Positions 23,386 through 32,724 of a stretch of DNA of 64,000 nt are shown in pieces. Source of the stretch: Pseudofabraea citricarpa (Eukaryota > Ascomycota > Leotiomycetes > Helotiales > Dermateaceae). Both the position numbers and the translations under genes were made by a program. The number at the start of each line of letters is the position of its first letter. Positions within the stretch are counted from its first letter, which is position 1. Location: positions 248,001-312,000 of the forward strand of contig JAPWGK010000022.1 in the NCBI GenBank assembly GCA_029641185.1, read 5' to 3'. Under the pieces are notes generated by a model. It saw only the letters and a program-made list of their open reading frames with translations, was not told where the DNA came from and searched no databases.

Positions 23386-25788
23386 ATGGATCCTGAGTGG
23401 GGTCATGAGCGGGAAATGTCCAGTGCATTGGATATGGAGATGCCCGATGGCGCTCAAACACAAGTCAAACCACGGCGTGCAACCCGCATCCGGGCAGCAT
23501 GCCAAAGATGTCAAAGACGTAAGATCAAGGTGAGGAAAACCATCTACTCACTCAGCTACATTGAGCTATGCTTATGTGCCATTGGGCTGCTTAGTGTGAT
23601 GGCGCTACGCCTACTTGCTCGGCATGCAAGAAAGCTGGTACAACATGCCTTGAGAGTGGAAAGCCGCAGGAATATCCCAAGGCGTGAGTTAACAGTGTTG
23701 GCAAAGAGCCTCAAATACTGATTCCGTAGCTATATTTCGGGCCTCAAAGATCGCATCCAGTGGCTTGAGTCTGTACTAAGTACACGATGTCCTGATGTCG
23801 ATTTAAACGAAGCCCCTCGGGTGTTTGGAGAGAATATTACCCATCACTCAAATGCAACTGATCGTGGTGATTCACCAACGACGTTAAACAACGTCCAATA
23901 CAATCTAGAATCCAATGTCAATCAACATTCTACTTTAGATGATGGACTGTCAGGTACCGAGAATACTGAGCGACAGGCTCCGACAGAGGAAGCACAGCCA
24001 GAAAGACTTGCTCATGAGATTGGATTGGTCTCTGTAACCGGGGGGCAGGATCTTCGTTATGTGGGGCCATCAAGTGGTTACTTCTTTGCTAAACTGGTAC
24101 TTGCAAGTGCCGGTAGACAAGGACGAAAAAGACCAACTGTCCAGCGACAAGATTTTGACCCGATATCAGCTCTCTCAAAAGAATCGTTTCAAGTACCACC
24201 GGCGCCTCTACCATCAAGCATGGAACAAGCTATTCAGCTGTCTAGTGCATACTGGGATACTATCCACTCACAATATCCCTTTCTCCATCAACCGTCGCAT
24301 CTGAAACTCATTGAACATATGTATTCCGCAGAGGAACCTCGACCAATTGCCGCGTTCCAGGTCAACATGGTTCTTGCGATTTCAGCAACTATTCTATCTA
24401 GACGGCTTAAGGTACATCTAACAGCCGAAGGATTTTGTGCTGCAGCAATGACGCACTTCGAAGCAATTCCGATTGAAGGTTCTCTAGAAGGACTTCAAAG
24501 TCTTCTTTTACTGCAGATGTATGCATTGAATAATCCATCCATGGGACTGAACGCATGGTACCTCAACTACCAATGTATTGCTAGTGTGCTTGATCTGGGT
24601 CTTCAGAGAGATGTAAGAGCGGGCAACAATGTCTCACTACTTACGCAAGAGATGAGGACGCGGATATTCTGGGTGGTATATTCAGTGGATAGGACCCTTG
24701 CAACTATTATGGGTAGACCAATCGGACTTCGGGATGAAGCTTGTGAATTACGAGTAAGCAATTTTGCGCTGGCGAAGTCCGTCGATGCTGACCTATATTA
24801 GATGCCACAAGATAAAGAAGATTCTCAACTTTCGGATCCGTTCATGAATCCTCGAGAAGAAAATAGTCCACCAACTGCAACTACTAATGCAATCCATCTT
24901 ATCAAGCTTGTAAAACTGAACTCGGAAATCAAGTATGTTGCCCATAGTATCTCGCACAAAACGCCTGCACATACATACCCCAGAGTACCCGACGTTGGCG
25001 AATGGCAGAGAGATATCCTCAATAGGCTACAGCAATGGTCTTCCGAAATTCCACAATTTCAGCACGCGAAGAAGTTCATGACCAAGTCTTGCGAGATCAA
25101 ATTTCATGAAGTCATGCTACTCCTCCTACTTCCTAGTCCTGCTATACCAAACCCATCGCAAGACTCGCTTCAACTCTGCAACAAGAGCGCAATCGCAATT
25201 ATTCGTGCGTTCGACGAGATGTATCGAGGAGACCTTCTAGTCTATTCATGGTCTACAGTACATTCCGTCTTTCTTGCAACTATCACGATGCTTTATTGTA
25301 TATGGGTCGTACCTGGAGTTGCTAAAGACACCAAGTTGGATATCTTGATGGCAGATTTGAAGGCTGGATCAAATGTACTCAGTGCCACAGCTGAGCATTG
25401 GACAGAGGCTAAGCGAAGTCGAGATGTCCTAGATGAACTTTCTGGGGCTACAATCCGTTGGATAACAGATACGCAAAGCCGGAGTCCTGCACGACAACGT
25501 CGACAAAATGCAATATCATCTGACACTTATCAAAACCAAGAAGCGGCGCAACAATTTTCGACTTCTGGAGATTATGATGAGTTTCCCTCTGACCAAGTGT
25601 TCCTAAATCCACCACTCAATTCTATGGATGAATATTTGAGTCCCGATACCTTTACCTCAATATTTGGCACGCAGGCTCAGGACGGACAGAATTCTCTCGA
25701 TATCAATTCTATTATGCAGGGTGTGTTTAGCGACTATCAGATTCCTGTCGATTTTGGGCATGACTTTATGTTCGATGGTCAAATATAG
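23386..25788 (+). CDS. Zn(II)2Cys6 transcription factor with fungal-specific TF domain
   Basis: Four exons, 23386-23529, 23595-23683, 23730-24753 and 24802-25788, give 747 residues. The zinc cluster CQRCQRRKIK-CDGATPTCSACKKAGTTC spans the first intron; YISGLKDRIQWLESVL behind it is the linker/coiled coil for dimerisation. The middle part is a fungal_trans domain: SSAYWDTIHSQYPFLHQPSH, then LLLQMYALNNP, then MRTRIFWVVYSVDRTLATIMGRP. The third intron contains an in-frame TAG that would otherwise split the gene; removing it restores DEACELR-MPQDKEDSQLSDP. The Asn/Gln/Ser-rich C-terminus probably carries the activation region. It is convergent with the dehydratase gene and is the likely regulator of the adjacent catabolic genes (inference). 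Confidence 0.92.
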
Positions 25789-25901
25789 CACCTACACTTC
25801 CGGCAAGCTTTCTTCAATTCAAATCCAACTTCCGTTTATACAATTTCTTGCCTAACTTCTTCCTCGCTTAACTTTTGGGTCGGCATTTCTTCCATTGTAC
25901 A

Positions 25902-27800
25902 TCACTTCTCCAGACCATCAGCCATGAGGAAGTCAAAATCTGCACCGTCCTGTGCTTGCGTTACAGACCGTTCATACAAACCTCTATATCCACGCTTCTT
26001 CTTTCTTTCGACCCAAACTGTTCCTTCTCCTTGTCCTCTCTCTCCAAACCTCTCTTGGATCTCCTGCTCACTTATGTCAACATGGATGATACGTTTATCA
26101 ACATCACAAGAAATGATGTCCCCATCCCTAATAATGCCAAATACAGAATTCGGTACCACCGACTCGGGGGAAATATGAAGAACGATACTGCCGCCAGCTG
26201 TCCCAGACATTCGTCCATCGGATAAGCGCAACATATCCTTGACTCCCTGCTCGGCAAGCTTGCGTGGGATGGGAATTAGGCCTGCCTCGGGCATGCCTGG
26301 GTTACCGATAGGGCCAATTCCTTGCAAAACCAGTACTGAATCTTTCGTCACATTCAGATCTGGACTATCAATTCGTAATGCCATGTCGGCACTATTCTTG
26401 AACACAACCGCAGGCCCCGAATGCCGGAGAAGGTGCTTGTATTTTGATGCAGATGCCTTCATTACTGCTCCATCTGGAGCGATGTTTCCTGTCAGTACCA
26501 CCAGCGAGGAGCTTGGATGGAGCGGGTCGGTCAGGGAGCGTATAATCGCAGTCGAGAAAGAAAAGGGTCGAAATGGTGTGCTATCCAGGACTTCACCTAA
26601 GGTCTGTCCAGTGATTGTCATCGCCGATAATTTGAGAAGCGGTTTCAACGTGTGCAGCAATGCCAGCATGCCACCGGCGTTATGGAAATCCGTCATATAA
26701 TTATCGCCACTCGGTTTGAGATCTACCAGTAAAGGTACATCTCGTCCGATGTCGTCGAATGACTGTAACGTGATCTTTCCTTGTACTTCCGGGTGTCGGT
26801 TCACAATTGCCATTATGTGGACGATGGCATTTGTAGAGCCGCCAATGGCTTGCAATACTACGATGGCGTTGTAAAAAGATTCTACTGTGAGTATGTCTTG
26901 TGGTGTACGTTTAGCCGCTGCCACTGCTACAGCATTTGCGCCTGTTTCTTCGGCTATTCGAAGACGTGCAGAGGAGACTGCTGGTGCTGTGGCTCCTCGA
27001 AGCGGCATCATTCCTAATGCAGCTGTTATGCATGCCATCGTACTTGCTGTTCCCATTACTCCACATGTTCCAGCCTATACGTCAAGATTAGGACCAAACA
27101 AATTTTGAATGTCCAGTTCGACTTACAGTTGGAGCAAGTTCTTCATTTAGCGACGAGATATCTTCGATATCTATCTCGCCTGCTCGGAACGATGCCCAGT
27201 TGTTCCGGCAATCTGTACATGCTCCGAGACGTGCTCCACGGTAACTACCTGGCATCATAGGACCAGTTATCAAGGGAAGAACTGGCTTATTTGCTGAGAT
27301 TCCACCCATGATCTGGGCCGGTACTGTTTTATCACAACCTGTCTTGTATTAAGTCTGATCATCACGCAAGCGAGAATTATCATACCTCCAATCATGATAC
27401 AAGCATCTAATGGCTGAGCACGAATCATTTCCTCCGTGTCCATACTCATGAGGTTTCTCAAAAACATACTGGTAGGTGATGAGAAACTCTCATGGATACT
27501 GATCGTAGGGAATTCTATCGCGAGTCCTCCATTGAGCTGCACACCTCTCTTGGCAGCTTCAATCAGCTGTGGTACATTGGCATGACACGGATTGAAAGCC
27601 GAGTATGTATTGATGATTCCTATGATGGGCCGTGATAGTGCGTCTTCACTATAGCCGAGGGCTTTGATGAAGACCTTGCGGAGAAACAAAGAGAAGTGCG
27701 GGTCTCCATAGTTGGCCAGTCCTTGCTTGAGTCCTAGTCTTGCTTCAATCGGTTGCGAGAGATCGTAATCTGGTTGTGCTGTATTCTTGGAGTCTTCCAT
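25902..27800 (-). CDS. IlvD/Edd-family dehydratase, probably sugar-acid dehydratase
   Basis: Three exons on the minus strand, 27800-27386, 27338-27127 and 27074-25902, give 599 residues. Family members are Fe-S enzymes that dehydrate dihydroxy acids or aldonic acids to 2-keto acids. The cluster-binding cysteines are present in NPCHANV, GGCDKTVPAQ and AGTCGVMGTAST, and SDGRMSGTAGG near the C-terminus holds the conserved active-site serine region. There is no obvious mitochondrial presequence, and the gene sits among an SDR, a dehydrogenase and a regulator. This suggests the aldonate-dehydratase branch (arabinonate/xylonate-like) rather than the Ilv3 of branched-chain amino-acid synthesis, but substrate cannot be read from sequence. 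It is divergent from the SDR gene with 342 bp between starts. Confidence 0.9.
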
Positions 27801-28142
27801 CTTGATTTCTGGATGCTCACTCTTCTTATCAGGTGGTATTTATTCCCCTTTGAAGGAGAAGGTTCAGAGGGATGGATACTTCCCCGCCAACCCATGGAAA
27901 ACCCCACCAATGACATGCTCGCCGTTAGTGATGTCGCGATCGGCGAACATCCGGTTGCACGTGATGGTACGGAGAGCATCCGGTTCCCTTTGATATGCGA
28001 CGGATATACTACCGCATCGTTAGATTGTTAGGGGAAATAAATTATCGAAAGGGATATAGATGAGAGCAAAATTGAATTTAGACCAGCAATTTGGAAGATA
28101 AGCTTCATCCGACAAACAAAATTCCGCAATTACTTTTCGAAA
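27801..28142. promoter_or_regulatory. Bidirectional promoter between dehydratase and SDR, with paired CATCCGGTT repeats
   Basis: 342 bp between the divergent starts. The 9-mer CATCCGGTT occurs at 27948-27956 and again at 27977-27985, and further CGG triplets (27941, 27970, 28000) lie close by. CGG is the half-site of Zn2Cys6 factors, one of which is encoded next door. Site function is inferred. Confidence 0.45.
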
Positions 28143-28949
28143 ATGCTCAGTCTTGAAGGAAAAGTCGTCCTCATCACCGGGTTGGGTCAAAGTCAACCAG
28201 GCGGATGGGGAATTGGAGCAGCAATTGCAGTACTTTTTGCTCGTCAGGGAGCCAAAATCTTTGGCGGCAACCGCACAGTGGAATCTACAGCTTCAACAAA
28301 AGAGACAATTGAGAAAGAAGGTGGTGCTTGTGATGTTCTGGCTACAGATGTCACATCCTCTGAATCGGTCAAAGCACTAGTCGATACCTGCATGGAAAAA
28401 TACGGGCGCATTGATATTCTCATAAACAATGTCGGCCGTTCAGAGCCAGGAACTCCCGCGAGCATGTCTGAAGCCACTTGGGATGCTCAGGTCGACATCA
28501 ATCTGAAAAGCGTCTTCCTGACCTGTCACTACGTGCTCCCGATCATGGAGGCACAACAAAGCGGAGCCATCATCAGTATTGCGAGCATCGCCGGCCTGCG
28601 GTATATTGGGAAACCACAAGTTGCATACTCAGCAACCAAAGCCGCTATCATGCAGTTCATGAAAGCTACTGCCATCATGTATGCGGACAAGGGTGTTAGA
28701 TTAAATACCGTTGTACCTGGGTTGATGGATACACCATATACGAAACAGCTGGCTCAGAGATATGCGAAGGACGGCCAGCTTGAGGAGTATCTGGATATGC
28801 GCAATAAGCAGGTTCCTTGTGGCAGAATGGGCGATGCTTGGGATGTAGCGAATGCGGCGTTGTTTCTTGCTTCTGATGAGGCGAGGTATATCACTGGTCA
28901 GAAGATTGTTGTTGATGGTGGTATAACTTCATCGACAGGTCGAACGTGA
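28143..28949 (+). CDS. Short-chain dehydrogenase/reductase (classical SDR)
   Basis: Intronless, 268 residues. Rossmann N-terminus LEGKVVLITGLGQSQPGGWGIG has the glycine motif with a six-residue insertion compared with the usual TGxxxGIG. NNVG, the catalytic Ser in SIASIAGLRYIG, and YSATK (Tyr and Lys) complete the active site; the C-terminus ends GQKIVVDGG as usual. SDRs of this kind oxidise or reduce secondary alcohols, including sugars and sugar acids, with NAD(P). It shares a promoter with the dehydratase and is followed by an Ldh_2-type dehydrogenase in the same direction, so a role in an oxidative sugar or sugar-acid route is plausible. Alternatives such as a steroid or polyketide reductase cannot be excluded. 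Confidence 0.92.
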   Translation: MLSLEGKVVLITGLGQSQPGGWGIGAAIAVLFARQGAKIFGGNRTVESTASTKETIEKEGGACDVLATDVTSSESVKALVDTCMEKYGRIDILINNVGRSEPGTPASMSEATWDAQVDINLKSVFLTCHYVLPIMEAQQSGAIISIASIAGLRYIGKPQVAYSATKAAIMQFMKATAIMYADKGVRLNTVVPGLMDTPYTKQLAQRYAKDGQLEEYLDMRNKQVPCGRMGDAWDVANAALFLASDEARYITGQKIVVDGGITSSTGRT

Positions 28950-29241
28950 TCATTCGACTCGCTAGAGATTGATGTCAAATGAAGCTATTCAAATGCCAAT
29001 TTTTGCCTTGCAAATGAGAATTGAGTGGCCTTGACTCGTGCATGGATATCCTCTAAGCTGAAGCCATCATGGTAGCTTGGAAAGGAGTTGTGATGGGAAA
29101 AGAAAACGGAAAGGATCCGTAGCCGAAATTGTGGGGATTTGTTCGCCGCGGATGAGATCCCGTTCTCGTGACTTGCAAACCCAAGCTCAACAGTCTAGTC
29201 TTGATCGACCAACAGACTTAAATGGCATCCATGCAGCAAGG

Positions 29242-29249
29242 TATATAAA
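29242..29249 (+). promoter_or_regulatory. TATA box of Ldh_2-family dehydrogenase gene
   Basis: TATATAAA, exactly 100 bases before the ATG at 29349. Confidence 0.55.
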
Positions 29250-29348
29250 CAAGCTGACAAGAGTTGAGATCTGGAGTTAAGAAATAAATTACCTTGTCAT
29301 TACTCCCTCATCACAGCATATACAAACTGACTACAATATCAAAAAACA

Positions 29349-30440
29349 ATGGCAGACCAAACATCACATGACGCTCCCTCAGAAACCACCAGATTATATG
29401 TCAAGAGCGCAGATGCAGATTCCTTCGTCCGAGGCGTATTGGAGGGAAACGGAGTATCACCAGAGAATGCAGCAATCATAGCAGATTGTCTAGTACGAGC
29501 CGATCTCCGCGGCGTCGATACCCATGGCGTGAACCGGATCCCCTCATACATGGCACGCGTACGGCAAGGAGTGCTCGACCCGAAAGCAATACCGACACTG
29601 AAGAAACTCACGCCGGTGGTAGGCCAAGTGGACGGACACAACTCGTTCGGGTTCCTGGGCGCTCACCTGGGAATGGTGACGGCCATTTCGATGGCCAAGG
29701 AATTCGGCATCGGCATGGTATCCGTCAAGCACTCGAACCATTTCGGCATGTCGGCCTGGCTGGTGCAGCAAGCTCTCGATGCCGACATGATGAGTCTCGT
29801 CTTTACAAACTCCTCGCCCGCCCTGCCCGTCTGGGGAGGCAAGGAGAAGCTGATGGGCGTTTCTCCGATCGCGTGTGGTGCACCAGGTGGAGAGGGAAAG
29901 CCCTTCATCCTCGATATGGCACCATCTATCGCTGCACGAGGTAAAATCTATAAAGCTTCCAGGAGAGGCGAGAAGATCCCGCTGGAGTGGGCTTTAGATT
30001 CTGATGGTAATCGTACGGATGATCCTGCAAAGGCTCTCCAGGGTGTCATGTTGCCCATGGGAGGACCGAAAGGTTCTGCCCTCTCTATCATGATGGACGT
30101 CTTCTCGGGTGTGCTCTCCGGCTCTGCATTCGCTGGCCATGTCACGAACCCATATGATCCGTCGAAACCCGCTGACGTGGGCCATTTCTTAATCGCTATC
30201 AAGCCGGACCTGTTCATGGACTTGCAAGAGTTCAAGGAGCGAATGCAGTATCTATATGATCGGGTGATTGGGTCGGAAAAGATGGTCGGTGTGGACAGGA
30301 TCTATTTCCCTGGTGAGATTGAGCAGTTGACAGAGGTGGAAAGAAAGGTATCGGGTATCCCTTATGTGGAGGCTGAAGTGGTGGCGCTTAATAAAGAAGC
30401 TGAGTTGGTTGGGAGCGCGAAGTTGCATGTCTCTTCTTGA
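29349..30440 (+). CDS. Malate/L-lactate dehydrogenase-like (Ldh_2 family) oxidoreductase
   Basis: Intronless, 363 residues, the usual length of the family. Ldh_2 enzymes are NAD(P)-dependent and unrelated to classical LDH/MDH; known members reduce or oxidise 2-keto/2-hydroxy acids such as malate, 2,3-diketogulonate, ureidoglycolate or piperideine-carboxylate. Diagnostic parts are RADLRGVDTHGVNRIPSY, GHNSFGFLGAH, VKHSNHFGMSAWL with the catalytic His, and GGPKGSALSIMMDVFSG near the C-terminus. The end HVSS is not a strong peroxisomal signal. It follows the SDR in the same direction and could act on the 2-keto acid made by the dehydratase (inference). GC content of the first half is higher than that of the neighbouring genes. 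Confidence 0.92.
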   Translation: MADQTSHDAPSETTRLYVKSADADSFVRGVLEGNGVSPENAAIIADCLVRADLRGVDTHGVNRIPSYMARVRQGVLDPKAIPTLKKLTPVVGQVDGHNSFGFLGAHLGMVTAISMAKEFGIGMVSVKHSNHFGMSAWLVQQALDADMMSLVFTNSSPALPVWGGKEKLMGVSPIACGAPGGEGKPFILDMAPSIAARGKIYKASRRGEKIPLEWALDSDGNRTDDPAKALQGVMLPMGGPKGSALSIMMDVFSGVLSGSAFAGHVTNPYDPSKPADVGHFLIAIKPDLFMDLQEFKERMQYLYDRVIGSEKMVGVDRIYFPGEIEQLTEVERKVSGIPYVEAEVVALNKEAELVGSAKLHVSS

Positions 30441-31671
30441 CCTTGTTGATTCAACTCTATGTGTTTTTCTGTTAGCTTAATGGTGTACCTATGCAGATTC
30501 GAATGTAGATCACAACTACCATGAAAAGTTGAAAACCTCCAAAGGGTGCGGAAGAGGATCAAACTACTTGGCTTATAAGAGTTTGATGCGCATCTTTTAC
30601 CTGTTATCTTGAAATGAAACTCCAAAGTTGCAGCAAATGACGTTCCCCAAGTGGGTGAGATCAACAAGCAATTCGAAGGTTTGTTCTTGAGCGACACTTT
30701 TCTCCGAGCCACCAGGTAAGTTATCAACTCCCTGAACCATTTGATTTTCTATTAGTTCAAAGTAAAGCATAGAAAAAGCTTAAGAAACGGTTTGGTCAAC
30801 AAAATAACGGGGAAAGATTAGCCGGCTGAGGCTGAGCTCGACCGAGCTGAACTTAAGCGACGTCCACCTGTCACCTGGTGGATGCATGTCCTGAACTAAA
30901 GAATGTCACCCCTCGTATTCACTTTGATTGCGTTAAATATATGGCAGTCACCTATCCACTTGGAGACCTTGCTTCCTATGGTTCTTTTCGAGCTCAAAAG
31001 GATGCTGGCTCCGCGGTATGGTTGCCAAATCATATAGTTCTCTCCTATAGGTATTGAAAGGCAGATAAGCCAAAACGCTTCAAATCAAAGGTACTTTCCT
31101 TCTCCCATAGATCCAGGCGACTCGAAATAATTCGAAATGAAGCATCGTACTGTAGAATAGCGTGATTCTTTGAGGCCTTTAAAGTCTGAATGCAACGCTG
31201 GATCTTAAGCCTTTTAGTTAAGCTTAGAAACCCTGTATTTGCAGGGTATGTGGCTCGGAAAGTCTGAGCCACCTTGCAGGAAAACATTTTCCGCCATGTA
31301 GTCATCCAAATGCGGAGGCATTAATCTTAACAATCGTCCTAGGGTGTCTAGCATTGCGGAAGTAAAAACACACATGCTCGCCTATTACCTCGTGCGAATG
31401 CTAAGGAATCTGCGCTTTGATGAATAGCGACATGTTTGAAAGGATTCTCGTCGCCAAATGAATAAAATCACGTTTATCATCGCCGTTAGTAGAAATCAAG
31501 TTCGGTCAGCTTGCTCTGACTGTCAAGCAAACCAGAATTGTCAATTAGCTAATCGTTTGCAAGAATAATATCTAGACTAGACACATATGTCGAATGCTGA
31601 AACCGAACTGCATTTTATAAATATCGCTGCTAGAATAACATGTGAAATAAGATGAATCGAGAATAGTAAAT
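30441..31671. other. Intergenic region, nothing recognised
   Basis: 1.2 kb between the stops of the dehydrogenase (+) and the mannosyltransferase (-). Only short frames; no repeats or RNA gene seen. Confidence 0.45.
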
Positions 31672-32724
31672 CTACATAGGAAAGTTATCCTCCTCATCCC
31701 TTAATGTCTTATACGCCGACCTTGTGTTCCTGTGTCGAAAGTACAATGTCCCACAAAATGCTCCTCCTGCCACCGCCCCCATAATCAACCATAACCTGCG
31801 ATATAGCCATACAGCTACGGCCACATCGTCACCATGCCATGATGAACCTGGGACATGGCCAAAGAATGTATAAGGTGGTTTGTCGTAGAACATTGGTGGT
31901 AGGATTGCGACATGATTTCGATCCGCCGTTGAGGATGAGGTATCATCTTGAGTGCTGGCAGTAAATCTATCCTGTGATCTGAACCATGAGGCCAACGCAT
32001 TGTTGACGAACATTGGACCTGTCGACCAGAAGACTGTTGTGTAACCCGTGAGATACTGTCGACTGTGATCCTGCAAGTCCATAGCCAGCTTCAGCATCAG
32101 TGGATGACCAGGCCTACTGGCCATCAGGTCATTGCTAACTCCATACGGCTGGGTCTTGGGCACCCAAGCCGCGACTTCAAGTAGAGGATCCAATGGTCTC
32201 CTGCAACTTATATCCAGATCGATGTAGATGCCTCCGTAATGCCACAGAAGAAAGTAACGAATTGAATCGACGCGCTGGATAGGATACGGATAGCTGTCAT
32301 AGGTTGGCATGAACCAGTTGAAATTTTCACGTATAAACTCCCGCGCGCTGTCATCAGTCCAGAAGTAATGTGTGTATGAAGGATTGTTTCGCTGGCAGGA
32401 TTCTCGAGCTCCTGACCATCGTTCTGGGATTTCGGATGTCTTGTAGGTTTGGTGAATTATTCTAGGGATCTGTGCTGTGGCTGAGAGTGTGTTGTTGAAT
32501 GGTAGAGGTGTGCCATGGCGGATTGAATCGTTGAGTGTTGCCACGTATTCTGGTGAGAAGTCGCCTAGTGAAAGATATCTTCGTCGAAGGGCAGCTGAAT
32601 AAACCCAGTGATGCTTGATATTTGAATAGAGAAGGACTGAAAGGGAAGATAAAAGAATGGATATAATAATATAAGATCGCAGAGACCTGGAGTGGAAACC
32701 CGAGAATACTCTTGACATTTGCAT
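31672..32724 (-). CDS. GT32 mannosyltransferase, SUR1/CSH1-like (mannosylinositol phosphorylceramide synthase)
   Basis: Intronless, 350 residues. An N-terminal membrane anchor (IIISILLSSLSVLLYSN) precedes the catalytic domain: IPRIIHQTYKT, then FWTDDSAREFI, then RVDSIRYFLLWHYGGIYIDLD with the DXD motif that holds the metal and sugar nucleotide. A second hydrophobic segment (LWLIMGAVAGGAFCGTLYF) lies near the C-terminus, as in fungal SUR1-type proteins. Members transfer mannose from GDP-mannose to inositol phosphorylceramide in the Golgi. VPGSSWHGDD near the end is typical of the filamentous-fungal subgroup. The ATG at 32724 and one two codons later are equivalent starts. A related GT32 alpha-1,6-mannosyltransferase (OCH1 type) is less likely. 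Confidence 0.88.
   Translation of the reverse strand: MQMSRVFSGFHSRSLRSYIIISILLSSLSVLLYSNIKHHWVYSAALRRRYLSLGDFSPEYVATLNDSIRHGTPLPFNNTLSATAQIPRIIHQTYKTSEIPERWSGARESCQRNNPSYTHYFWTDDSAREFIRENFNWFMPTYDSYPYPIQRVDSIRYFLLWHYGGIYIDLDISCRRPLDPLLEVAAWVPKTQPYGVSNDLMASRPGHPLMLKLAMDLQDHSRQYLTGYTTVFWSTGPMFVNNALASWFRSQDRFTASTQDDTSSSTADRNHVAILPPMFYDKPPYTFFGHVPGSSWHGDDVAVAVWLYRRLWLIMGAVAGGAFCGTLYFRHRNTRSAYKTLRDEEDNFPM

Noticed and set aside
22860..23396. 178-codon plus frame before the Zn2Cys6 factor
   Set aside because: It overlaps the start of the regulator in another frame and its translation has no motif.
24754..24801. In-frame TAG seeming to split the Zn2Cys6 factor into two genes
   Set aside because: The segment begins GTAAGC, has a GCTGAC branch site and ends TTAG; removing it joins CELR to MPQDKEDSQL in frame, so it is an intron, not a nonsense mutation.
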